From a virus, in the IMG/VR virus record IMGVR_UViG_3300048773_000053, positions 1 through 27,501 of that record: a DNA stretch of 27,501 nt. One strand, 5' to 3'. The position numbers and the translations under genes are program-made. The notes below the pieces were generated by a model, which was not told the DNA's origin, ran no database searches, and saw nothing but the letters and a program-made list of their open reading frames with translations. Shown here piece by piece: positions 1 through 7,291 of this stretch. Position 1 is the first letter of the stretch, and each line of letters opens with the position of its first letter.

Positions 1-2036
1 CCGGAGGACAGCGCGTTGGCGTAGATCCGGACCCGCAGCCCGGCCAGCTGGCTGTAGCTGACCCCGGTGAACACCGCGGTGTCCAGGTTGGCGGGGGAGG
101 TGGAGGCGTTGCCGGTCTGATTAGGCCCGATCTGCGTATTGGCCACGCCGTCCCACAGCTGGAATGTCGTCCCGGCCATCCCCGCCCCGGACGCCCACTC
201 GCTGATGACCACGGTGACGCTGGTGATCGCCGAGTTGGCCGGTATCTGCGGGAACGGGCCGAAATCGTACGCTTCCAGCGCAGGCGAGATCTCCGACAGC
301 ACGGCCGAAGCGGCGAGGCTGCCGGTACCGGACAGGACCACTGCCGCCGATAGCCCGCCCAGCGCCGTCAGCGACCCGGTGCCGGCGAGCGTAGCGGGCG
401 CGCTCTGGCTGGATGAAGCGGCGATTGAGCCGGTACCGGCCAGTGCCGCAATCACGCTGAGCGTGGATGAAGCGGCGATTGAGCCGGTACCGGCCAGCGT
501 CGCTGCCGCCTGCTGCGTGGATGGAGCCGCGATGGAGCCGGTGCCGGCCAGGGTGGTCGCCGCCGCGTAGACGGTGGGAATGACCGGGCCGAGCGGGCCG
601 GTGTTGGAGATGCCGAGGTCGTCCATCCAGTACGGGCCGGCGCTGAGCGCGCTGTTGGTCTGCCCGAACACGTAGCTGGTCAGCGGCCCGGCGGTGTTCA
701 GCCCGGATGCGGTGATGGTCTGTGCCGGGGTGATCGAGTCCATGTTCGTGTAGAGGGACATGGAGATGACCCCGTGCACCGCATCGCCGGTGAAGTACCC
801 CTCTATACGGACCCACTGGCCGGTGGGTATGTCGCTGCTGAAGTTGTTGCTCTGCGCGAACGCGGAATTGCGGAACCACGGTTTTCCGTTGCCGTCAATC
901 CAGATGTCCGCGGCGTGCGTGGCCCCGGAATTCACCCGGATTACGGCGTAGCCAGTGGAGATGTAGCCGTTGAAGTACAGATAGGCGCGGTAATAGATGG
1001 TGGTCTGCGTGCCTGCCGACGTTGACCACTCAACGACCGAGGTGGCCGACGTGCTGGTGGTGGCGAACTCGTAAGCCAGCGAACCGTGCGCGGCGACCGT
1101 GTTATCGAACGTCAGGCTGGTTCCGGTACCGAGGCTCACGACGTCGAATGCGTTCCCCGATCCTGCGCCGGAGTTGCCGGTGGTGACGGTGGTCCCGCTG
1201 CTGCCGCCCTCGGCATTGTTAGTCTCAATGACGCCGGTTAGCGGGATGACGGGCGGCAGCTGGGCGACAAACGGCGGGTTCCCCGGATCAGCCGGGCCGC
1301 CGGGGAACCAGCCGGGCGGGTAGACGGCCATCGGCGGCGGCTGGGCGGGCTGGGAGATGGACGGCCCGAGCGGCCCGAGCGAGGACAGGCCAACGTCATC
1401 GAGCAGGATCGCCGACGTCATGGCGGCCGAGGCGGAGTCACCGAAGCTGTAGGCGGTGGTGCCGGACAGCGTGCCGGTGTTCAGCGACGCCGCCGACGTG
1501 TGCGTCTCATCGGGGACCAGCTCATCCATGCTGGTGCTGAACAGGGACGCGCTGACCTGCCCCACCGTGGCCGAGGCGATGACGAAACCCTCTACCCGGA
1601 ACCAGCTGTTCACAGGGCACGCCGCGGTGAAGACGACGTAGCTGGTGCCGGAGCTTGAGTACGTAATCTGAAGTTTGCCGCTGGTGTTCAGCTGCGCCGA
1701 CATGACCGATCCGCCGCCCGTGGTCATGTTGAACAGGCGGGTGGTCGCGGCCGGGGACGCGGTGATGTAGGCGTAAAACCGGAAATAGGTGGTGGCCTGC
1801 GCGCCGTACCCGGACGCCCCCGCTGACGTCCATTGCACGTAGGAGGTGGCGGCAACGTTGCTGTTGCTGGCGCTCATGCACAGGTATCCGTGCGCTGCCC
1901 CGGCCGCGCTGACCGGCGTCGTGGTGGTGGTGCCGACCACATCGAACGCGGTGCCGGACAGCCCCCCGGAGTTGCCCGCGGTGAGCGTCGTGCCGACCGG
2001 GGTGATGCCCTCAAAGCTGTTGGTGACGGTGGGCAT
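1..2036 (-). CDS. Minor tail / receptor-binding type protein with two lectin-like domains and an 18-residue repeat (3' end cut by window edge)
   Basis: An uninterrupted minus-strand frame runs from ATG at 2036 to the left edge (at least 678 codons, no stop). Residues about 1-235 and 265-470 are two copies of one beta-sandwich unit. Each copy has a GNSG..G.AFDVV start, AAHG, a Y(F/Y)R.Y.Y strand, a W(F/V)R(V/I)EG strand, and ends in GPLGP; the pattern resembles LamG/concanavalin-like carbohydrate-binding domains. A proline-rich linker separates them. Residues about 490-580 are five 18-residue repeats around LAGTGSIAASS. The visible C-terminal part (YDFGPFPQIPANSAIT and onward) is another beta-rich domain. 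It is the last gene of a packed tail operon, 43 bp after the preceding stop. The domain naming is by pattern only. A 252-codon open frame inside this gene in another frame is not coding. Confidence 0.82.
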   Translation of the reverse strand, partial: MPTVTNSFEGITPVGTTLTAGNSGGLSGTAFDVVGTTTTTPVSAAGAAHGYLCMSASNSNVAATSYVQWTSAGASGYGAQATTYFRFYAYITASPAATTRLFNMTTGGGSVMSAQLNTSGKLQITYSSSGTSYVVFTAACPVNSWFRVEGFVIASATVGQVSASLFSTSMDELVPDETHTSAASLNTGTLSGTTAYSFGDSASAAMTSAILLDDVGLSSLGPLGPSISQPAQPPPMAVYPPGWFPGGPADPGNPPFVAQLPPVIPLTGVIETNNAEGGSSGTTVTTGNSGAGSGNAFDVVSLGTGTSLTFDNTVAAHGSLAYEFATTSTSATSVVEWSTSAGTQTTIYYRAYLYFNGYISTGYAVIRVNSGATHAADIWIDGNGKPWFRNSAFAQSNNFSSDIPTGQWVRIEGYFTGDAVHGVISMSLYTNMDSITPAQTITASGLNTAGPLTSYVFGQTNSALSAGPYWMDDLGISNTGPLGPVIPTVYAAATTLAGTGSIAAPSTQQAAATLAGTGSIAASSTLSVIAALAGTGSIAASSSQSAPATLAGTGSLTALGGLSAAVVLSGTGSLAASAVLSEISPALEAYDFGPFPQIPANSAITSVTVVISEWASGAGMAGTTFQLWDGVANTQIGPNQTGNASTSPANLDTAVFTGVSYSQLAGLRVRIYANALSS
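290..560. repeat. 54-bp tandem repeat inside the minor tail protein gene
   Basis: Five units in register at about 319, 373, 427, 481 and 535, each encoding 18 residues around LAGTGS. The units at 427 and 481 are nearly identical over more than 30 bp (core GAGCCGGTACCGGCCAG); the outer units have diverged. The period is a multiple of three, so a change in copy number would keep the frame. Confidence 0.85.
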
Positions 2037-2079
2037 CCGGGCCCCTAACCAGCGATTAGTTCAGTGTTCCCCGCCCGGG

Positions 2080-2664
2080 TCATCCGAGCAGTTCGCAGGT
2101 CATTTCGTCGCACGTCAGCGTGGCCAGCGCGGTGGTCACGTTGGGCGAGATACCTACCGAGACCATCTGGCCCAGCGCGGTGTTGCCGCCGCCGGACACC
2201 TGCGTCGCGGTTCGCAGCGCCGCCGTGATCGGCAGGACCTGCGGGGCGCTGTAGGCGGAGATGGACGAAGGCGGGAAATACTTGCCATTACCGAAATACG
2301 TCGCGGTGCCCGCGGTGGCGGTGGAGACGGTCCGGACCTGGCCCTCCCACTCCATCGCCCATGGCCAGGACGCTGAGCTGGTGTTCACGACCGTCAGCGC
2401 GGCGGTGATGGCCAGCGCCAGCGAGCTGCCGGACAGCGCTGACCCGGCGTTGGTGAGGTAGAACCCCCAGGTGGGGGTCGCGGTCGCCGCCGACGTCACG
2501 TACGAGCCGTAGGCGCGCAGCCGGATGCGGGTGCCGAGGTTCAGCTGCCCCGGCCAGATGATGGTTTCCTGCGGGGTGTAGTCGGTCAGGGCACCAGCGA
2601 CCGCTGTCGCGTTGGAGGCGATGCCCAGCGGCGGGACCGGCGCCGACCAGCTGGTGGCGGGCAT
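2080..2664 (-). CDS. Phage structural protein, beta-rich (minor tail or decoration type)
   Basis: 194 residues with no signal peptide or membrane segment and a composition dominated by Ala, Thr, Ser and Gly. The alternating pattern (LNLGTRIRLRAYGSY, TPTWGFYLTNAGS, WAMEWEGQVRTVS, GNGKYFPPS) is typical of jelly-roll proteins in actinophage tail regions. The start ATG lies one base after the preceding gene's stop, so translation is probably coupled. The next gene, the large minor tail protein, starts 43 bp after this stop. The exact role (fibre, decoration or baseplate) cannot be read from sequence. Confidence 0.78.
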   Translation of the reverse strand: MPATSWSAPVPPLGIASNATAVAGALTDYTPQETIIWPGQLNLGTRIRLRAYGSYVTSAATATPTWGFYLTNAGSALSGSSLALAITAALTVVNTSSASWPWAMEWEGQVRTVSTATAGTATYFGNGKYFPPSSISAYSAPQVLPITAALRTATQVSGGGNTALGQMVSVGISPNVTTALATLTCDEMTCELLG

Positions 2665-2665
2665 G

Positions 2666-3103
2666 TCAGAACCCCCCGGCGGTGATCGCCGCCGCGGCCA
2701 CGCTGAACGTGTTACCGCCCGCCACTGCGATCGGCTGGCCGCCCCAGTTCCCGTACCAGACCCGGATAGGCGCGGCGTCGGTCAGTTCCAGCGACACGAT
2801 GGACCAGGCAGAGCCGCCGTTTGTCCAGGTGAACGGGGACGTGCCGGCCGGCAGGGTGACCGAGGACCCGGATGAGCTGGTGGAGGAGGCGGTGGTGGAG
2901 GAGATCCCGCCCGCGGTGTACCCGGAGCCGGACAGCTCGGTGCCGGAGGACGATCCGGTGGATGCGGTGGAGGTAAGCTTCAGCTTCATCGCGCCCGTGT
3001 TCAGCGCGGTCAGCTGAGTGCCGGGAATCCCGCCTGTGCCGACAGGCAGGTTCGCGTTCAGCATCAGCGAGGCGCGGGTGGCGTCGACCGCGGTCTGTGC
3101 CAT
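2666..3103 (-). CDS. Phage tail fibre-like structural protein
   Basis: 145 residues from the ATG at 3103, beginning MAQTAVDATRASLMLNANLP. The frame stays open further upstream (to 3211), but the ATG at 3103 overlaps the preceding gene's TGA as ATGA, so it is the likely start. The segments GTGGIPGTQLTALNTGAMKL and IRVWYGNWGGQPIAVAGGNT, with a Ser/Thr/Gly-rich middle, match the general look of small putative tail-fibre proteins in actinobacterial phages. It sits in a four-gene coupled tail cluster. Family assignment is from memory of the pattern, not a search. Confidence 0.75.
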   Translation of the reverse strand: MAQTAVDATRASLMLNANLPVGTGGIPGTQLTALNTGAMKLKLTSTASTGSSSGTELSGSGYTAGGISSTTASSTSSSGSSVTLPAGTSPFTWTNGGSAWSIVSLELTDAAPIRVWYGNWGGQPIAVAGGNTFSVAAAAITAGGF

Positions 3104-3528
3104 CAGGTACTCACAGCGGTGATGACGGTGGCGCCGGGCATGACGGTGATAGTGACGGGCCGGCAGACCGTGCAGCCGGCGGCGCCCGGAGCGCAGTGAC
3201 CACCCGGGCACGGGCCAGGCGGTTCGCCCTCATACAGCGGGTGCCGGGTGCCGGCCTGCTCACTGCTCCACACCGGGCAGGCATCCGGCACCGCGCAGGC
3301 GCCGTGCCCTCGCGGGCAGGAGTTAGCGTGCTCATCGTGGGACTGATCCGGATGGCTGCTGCCGTCACAGCACGGCGAGCCAGGCGGGCAGGTGACGGTG
3401 GCGCCGAGGTCGCTCATCGGGCACGCGAGCGCGTGCACACCTGCCGCCGCTGGATTATGGCCGATCGTGGGGCACACGCAATCGACGTACGCGCTGGTGC
3501 CGCAGGCTTTACATTCGACGTGAAACAC
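3103..3528 (-). CDS. Cysteine-rich protein with N-terminal zinc-ribbon-like motif
   Basis: 141 residues starting with GTG at 3528, preceded by GGAGG at a 4-base spacing. It has about 15 cysteines and several histidines. The N-terminus (ECKACG, then DCVCP) looks like a zinc ribbon, and further Cys pairs follow to the C-terminus (PCPGGHC, GCTVC). No transmembrane segment is seen. It is the first gene of the tail cluster that continues to the left edge and shares ATGA with the next gene. One of the two 55-bp repeats lies 24 bp upstream of its start. Function unknown; metal binding or structural disulfides are possible. Confidence 0.7.
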   Translation of the reverse strand: MFHVECKACGTSAYVDCVCPTIGHNPAAAGVHALACPMSDLGATVTCPPGSPCCDGSSHPDQSHDEHANSCPRGHGACAVPDACPVWSSEQAGTRHPLYEGEPPGPCPGGHCAPGAAGCTVCRPVTITVMPGATVITAVST

Positions 3529-3552
3529 GAAGCCTCCGGGGCTGAAAAATTA

Positions 3553-3607
3553 CCCCGGCTCCTGGCTCCGCACCTGGGAGCGGCCTCTGGCCTCGGCTTC
3601 TGGCCTC
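3553..3607. repeat. 55-bp direct repeat, copy 1 (upstream of the Cys-rich gene)
   Basis: Identical base for base to 5260-5314. It lies in the gap between the tail-spike stop and the Cys-rich gene start. On the transcribed strand it contains GAGGCCAGA twice, GGAGCC twice, and a short hairpin GCTCC-N7-GGAGC. Confidence 0.95.
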
Positions 3608-3646
3608 CAGCCTACGGCACGCCCGGCCAGGGCGCGTGAGCCGTGC

Positions 3647-5230
3647 TCAGGTCACCGGATACCAGGTGTTGCTGTTCGAGATCCACACGAACGTCATGGC
3701 CTGCCCCGCGGCGATGACACAGGCGGTCCCGGTCGAGACGTGCGACGTGGCCAGCGCGGCGAAGGTGATCGACCCGGCGCCCTGGTTGATCAGGGTGAAG
3801 GTCGTATTACTCCAGTCGCCGCCGTCAGCCCCGCCCGTGCCGGGGTCGTTCGTGCCCAGGATCAGGCCGGTGATGTTGCCGCTGGGCGCCGCGGTGGCCA
3901 TGGCGTTGTACCGGGTCGTAATGAACGCGCCGTTGCTGATCACCCCGTTGGCGTAGGCGACCTGCCCGGCCCCCACGACCCGCATCAGGTCAGGGTCACC
4001 GAGGACGATGCCGTCGAACTGGAAGCTGCCGTCCCAGTTGACCGCGCTGGCGAACTCACTGGCCGCCGAGAAGTCGATGATCCCTGTGCAGTCGCGGATC
4101 TGGTTGCTGCCCGTCGTGCCGAAGTTGATCGTGATCGGCTGAGTGCCGCTGACGGCGTTGCACTCCATGCCGATCTGAAGAACGCTTGCCCCGATCCGGC
4201 TGAACGGCCCCTGCACCGTCCCGGAGCCGGTCCCGGTCGAGTTGACCGCCGAGCCACCGGAGGTCGCCGACAGCTCGAACGTCCCGCCGGAAGCACTGAC
4301 GACGTAGTAGCCCTGCGCGGTGAACCCGCCCGGCAGGGAACCACCGGACAGGGTGACGTACGTGCCGTTGGCGTAGTAGCTGCCCGACGCGGTGAACACA
4401 CACGGGCTCGCGTGGGTGGCGGTGAACGAGTAGCCGGCCTGCCCGGTGATGTTCAGCGCGTAATGCTGCGCTGACCCATAGTCCATGTTCCCGGTGATGG
4501 TCAGCCGGGAGTCGTAAACGTTGGCACCGTTCAGCAGGGTCACCCCGTCGCCGACGCCCTTGCAGTCCAGCACGGTATCGAGCAGTGCGCCTTTGAAGCT
4601 GCCGGTCGCGTTCCCGCCCACGTTCGCCGAGTTGTCGAAGACGACGTTCTGCGTGTTCTCCTCGGCCCAGATGTGACCGGACATCTCCTCGGCGTACCAG
4701 TACTGATTGTCGAACCAGATGCCCTTGCTGCCGGTGCCCTGGAAGTTCCGCACCGCGACATCCCATTGCAGCTGGTAGATGTCCCCGGCGTGGACGCCGC
4801 ACGCCCCGGCGCTGGCGCTGGTCCCGTCGATGATGGGGCGGCCGATGATCCCGCCGCCCCAGCCGCTGGTGTACGAGGCCGTGGAGTACATGCGGAAACA
4901 GGGCCCGGTGCCGGTGTAATTGATGATCACCCCGGGCGCGCACACGATGAGCGTGCCAGCCGTGGTGCTGGTCACTGTGCTGGCGATCTTGTACGTGCCG
5001 GGCGGCACGTAGACGGGGCCGCCCGCGCCTGCGGTCACGGCGGCCTGGAACGCCGCGGCGGAGTCGTTTACCCCGGTTGTGTCGGCGCCGCCGGAGAATG
5101 TGGTGTTCAGGACGCTGGCGCTCGCGCCCATGCCGCTGGCTGCGTCAGTAAGACCGTTGACGTCATCCGGCGGATCGCCCGAGCCGACTGCACGGGTATC
5201 CGGGGGCAGGGTGAACTGCTTCAGGCTCAC
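3647..5230 (-). CDS. Pectate-lyase-superfamily (beta-helix) tail spike
   Basis: 527 residues, GTG start at 5230 with GGAAGG 8 bases upstream. Residues about 52-82 (GVNDSAAAFQAAV, then VYVPPGTYKI) are the classic N-terminal signature of the pectate-lyase / right-handed beta-helix fold used by phage tail spikes to bind and often cut surface glycans. The following segment has the short beta and Asn/Gly-rich look of helix coils. Residues about 272-340 (CVFTASGSYY, YVTLSGGSLPGG, YYVVSASGGTFELSAT) look like an inserted Ig-like or FCCH-like module common in phage appendages. Catalytic residues cannot be assigned. The gene is the only one between the two 55-bp repeats. Confidence 0.85.
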   Translation of the reverse strand: MSLKQFTLPPDTRAVGSGDPPDDVNGLTDAASGMGASASVLNTTFSGGADTTGVNDSAAAFQAAVTAGAGGPVYVPPGTYKIASTVTSTTAGTLIVCAPGVIINYTGTGPCFRMYSTASYTSGWGGGIIGRPIIDGTSASAGACGVHAGDIYQLQWDVAVRNFQGTGSKGIWFDNQYWYAEEMSGHIWAEENTQNVVFDNSANVGGNATGSFKGALLDTVLDCKGVGDGVTLLNGANVYDSRLTITGNMDYGSAQHYALNITGQAGYSFTATHASPCVFTASGSYYANGTYVTLSGGSLPGGFTAQGYYVVSASGGTFELSATSGGSAVNSTGTGSGTVQGPFSRIGASVLQIGMECNAVSGTQPITINFGTTGSNQIRDCTGIIDFSAASEFASAVNWDGSFQFDGIVLGDPDLMRVVGAGQVAYANGVISNGAFITTRYNAMATAAPSGNITGLILGTNDPGTGGADGGDWSNTTFTLINQGAGSITFAALATSHVSTGTACVIAAGQAMTFVWISNSNTWYPVT

Positions 5231-5259
5231 AGGGGCCTTCCAGGGGCCGGGCGGAACTG

Positions 5260-5314
5260 CCCCGGCTCCTGGCTCCGCACCTGGGAGCGGCCTCTGGCCT
5301 CGGCTTCTGGCCTC
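5260..5314. repeat. 55-bp direct repeat, copy 2 (upstream of the tail-spike gene)
   Basis: Perfect match to 3553-3607. It lies between the methyltransferase stop (5318) and the tail-spike GTG (5230), 29 bp upstream of that start. Copy 1 is 24 bp upstream of its own downstream gene, so the position relative to the start codon is nearly the same. It is outside coding sequence. Confidence 0.95.
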
Positions 5315-5317
5315 AGT

Positions 5318-5869
5318 TTAGCTGACGGGCAGTTTCTGCCACACGCCCCGGCGGGCCTCCCAGTCGTCCTCGATCAGGTACCACGAAGACGGCGGCCGGG
5401 CTTCCAGGTTCGCGCACATCACCACTGTGCCGGGCGCAGTAAGCTCCCACACCCGCGTCTCCAGCGCGGCTTCGGCGGCGGCCTCGCGCAGCGGCCGGTT
5501 GAACCATACGATGTCGAACTCGCCGTAGCCGTCCCAGGTGGCGGCGTCGGCTCGCACGGCATTCAGCCCGTTGCCGCAAGCCTGCTCCACGAATTCAGGC
5601 ACCCGGTCAAACCCCGTGACATCCAGCTGGAAGATCGCCTGCGCGAGCAGCATTTTTGTGCCGATTCCGCAGCCGATCTCCAGGAACCGGGGCCCGTCCG
5701 CCTCGGCAGCCGCCAGTGCGGTCAGCGCCACAAATTCCGGAATCGGGAACGGCAGCCACGGGATGTGCCGTTCGTCATTGGCTTCGGGCACCTTCCCCTG
5801 CCAGCTGCGCTCCTGCTCGGTGGCGGTGGAAAGCGCGAGAGCGATCTGCGCCTGCCGGTAGCTCCTCAT
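5318..5869 (-). CDS. Class I SAM-dependent methyltransferase
   Basis: 183 residues. Motif I is FLEIGCGIG at residues 62-70, followed by an acidic strand end (VTGFDRVPE) and FDIVWFNRPLRE in the motif IV position. The whole protein is a single small Rossmann methyltransferase domain. The ATG overlaps the preceding TGA (ATGA), so it is coupled to the small acidic protein before it. It sits between a sugar dehydratase-like gene and the tail spike, so a sugar or surface-polymer substrate is plausible, but the sequence does not show the acceptor. DNA or protein methylation cannot be excluded; no typical DNA-methyltransferase DPPY motif is present. Confidence 0.85.
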   Translation of the reverse strand: MRSYRQAQIALALSTATEQERSWQGKVPEANDERHIPWLPFPIPEFVALTALAAAEADGPRFLEIGCGIGTKMLLAQAIFQLDVTGFDRVPEFVEQACGNGLNAVRADAATWDGYGEFDIVWFNRPLREAAAEAALETRVWELTAPGTVVMCANLEARPPSSWYLIEDDWEARRGVWQKLPVS

Positions 5870-6069
5870 GCGTGCCCCCGCGCTGCCGCCGCCTGCTGGC
5901 GCTTCAGTGCCTCAGCCAGCACCGGGTCACGGGCCGCCTCATCGTCCAGCCAGTCCGCGGGGTCGCGGGGCGTTCGCTGCGGCAGTGGCTCGCCCGGCTC
6001 GGCGTCCTGCCAGTCGATGTCCTCCCCGCCGCGGGTCTCTGGTGGTTCCGGCTGCTCGGGCTGCGCCAT
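5866..6069 (-). CDS. Small acidic hypothetical protein
   Basis: 67 residues, rich in Pro, Glu, Asp and Ala, ending in a predicted helix (AEALKRQQAAAARG). A strong AGGAG lies 6 bases before the ATG at 6069, and its stop overlaps the methyltransferase start as ATGA; both support real translation. No domain recognised. It starts 49 bp after the dehydratase-like gene. Confidence 0.68.
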   Translation of the reverse strand: MAQPEQPEPPETRGGEDIDWQDAEPGEPLPQRTPRDPADWLDDEAARDPVLAEALKRQQAAAARGHA

Positions 6070-6118
6070 GACCGTCTCCTATCGCCGTCGTTGCCAGCAA
6101 CAGAGTAGCGGGGCGTCC

Positions 6119-7123
6119 TCAGCGCAGCCAGGCTGGATGGGCCAGCGACCAGTTCACCGTCCGCTCCAGTGATTCGCTGAAGTCGACCGGCGGCTTCCAC
6201 CCGGCGGCGGCCAGCTTGCGCGGGTCCAGGCCGTAGTGCGCGTCGTGACCGGGCCGGGCGGAGTGGAAGTCGGCCAGCTCGTACAGCAGCGGCTGGCTCA
6301 TGATGGTGGCGACCCGCTGGGCCAGGTCCAGATTGGATACCTGCTCAGACCCGGCCACATTCCAGCGATCCGGCCTGTCCGCATCCGGGTACATCGCCGG
6401 GTTGCCGCGGTCCAGCAGGAACGTCCACGCCGAAGCGGCGTTGCGGGCATGCAGGTAGTGCCGGGTGCCGATGTGCTCCGGCGTGCCGTGAATGGTCACC
6501 GGCTCGCGCGCCGCCACCTGCCGGATCACCATCGGCAGGAACTTCTCCGCGTCCTGGCGCTCGCCGATGATGTTCATCGTGTTGGTCAGCACCACCGGCA
6601 CGCCGTAGGTCCGCCAGTAGGAGATGGCGATGGCCTCCTGGGCGGCCTTGGAGGCGGCGTACGGGTTGGACGGCAGGATGGTGGACCACTCCGGGCAGGC
6701 ATAGCCGCCGCGGACCGGGCCGTACACCTCATCGGTGGACACCACGATCACCATGGCTGGCTCCAGCTCGCGGGCCAGCTCCAGGGTGTTGCAGATGACG
6801 TCGGTGTTGTTGCGGATGAACGGCACCGGATCGGAGATCGACCGGTCCACGTGGGACTCGGACGCCATCGCCATGATGTAGTCCACCGCGCCGATCGAGA
6901 TGGTGGCCTGGTCGCTGAACGGCGCGGACAGGTCATGGGTGAACACGGTGGTGCGGGCACGCCAGTCCGGGTGCCCGGTCAGCACCTGGGCGATCCGGTC
7001 AGTCTTGCCACGGTGCCGGAAGCTGTCGGTGGCCACGACGTCCCAGCCGGTGGTGGCCAGCACGTGCTCCAGCAGGTGATGCGCCACAAAGCCGCCCGCG
7101 CCGGTTATGAGTATGCGCGCCAT
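6119..7123 (-). CDS. dTDP-glucose 4,6-dehydratase-like SDR enzyme
   Basis: 334 residues, extended short-chain dehydrogenase/reductase. The nucleotide-binding loop is ILITGAGGFVAHH (residues 4-16). The catalytic set matches RmlB-type dehydratases: Thr130-Asp131-Glu132 within STDEVYG and Tyr155-x3-Lys159 within YAASK. SHVDRS (90-95) is also typical. Known family reaction: NAD-dependent conversion of dTDP-glucose to the 4-keto-6-deoxy sugar; related GDP- or UDP-sugar enzymes remain possible. The ATG at 7123 has GGGGGAG 7 bases upstream. It faces the plus-strand rtcB gene across a 168-bp divergent spacer. It could feed the sugar module at 17.9-20.3 kb. Confidence 0.87.
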   Translation of the reverse strand: MARILITGAGGFVAHHLLEHVLATTGWDVVATDSFRHRGKTDRIAQVLTGHPDWRARTTVFTHDLSAPFSDQATISIGAVDYIMAMASESHVDRSISDPVPFIRNNTDVICNTLELARELEPAMVIVVSTDEVYGPVRGGYACPEWSTILPSNPYAASKAAQEAIAISYWRTYGVPVVLTNTMNIIGERQDAEKFLPMVIRQVAAREPVTIHGTPEHIGTRHYLHARNAASAWTFLLDRGNPAMYPDADRPDRWNVAGSEQVSNLDLAQRVATIMSQPLLYELADFHSARPGHDAHYGLDPRKLAAAGWKPPVDFSESLERTVNWSLAHPAWLR

Positions 7124-7225
7124 GAGAAAACTCCCCCGCCCGGGAAAGACGGGGCAGCTCCCGCACCGCGGCGGCAGGGCCGTGCCTTGCGGTCACCCTA
7201 CGCCCGCCTGCCGCGCTCAGCAGGT

Positions 7226-7246
7226 GCCCGGGAAATAACCCCGGGC
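7226..7246. promoter_or_regulatory. Perfect 7-bp inverted repeat in the divergent spacer
   Basis: GCCCGGG, 7-base loop AAATAAC, then CCCGGGC. It lies where the -35 region of rtcB would be if the -10 call below is right, and upstream of the divergent dehydratase gene. It could be an operator or simply a hairpin. Confidence 0.4.
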
Positions 7247-7262
7247 TGTCCCTTGGTTGCAG

Positions 7263-7268
7263 TATCAT
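7263..7268 (+). promoter_or_regulatory. Candidate -10 element for rtcB
   Basis: TATCAT matches the sigma-70 consensus at five of six positions and lies 23 bases before the rtcB ATG, followed by an excellent ribosome site GAGGGAGG. No convincing -35 hexamer is present at the usual spacing. Confidence 0.35.
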
Positions 7269-7291
7269 AGAGTCTTAACGAGGGAGGCATC

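Noticed and set aside
121-879. 252-codon minus-strand open frame
   Set aside because: Lies in a different frame inside the minor tail protein gene; His/Arg-rich without domain signs, whereas the other frame shows duplicated domains.
4673-6172. 499-codon plus-strand open frame
   Set aside because: Antisense to the tail spike, methyltransferase and small acidic gene; Arg/Gly/Ala-rich product without domains.
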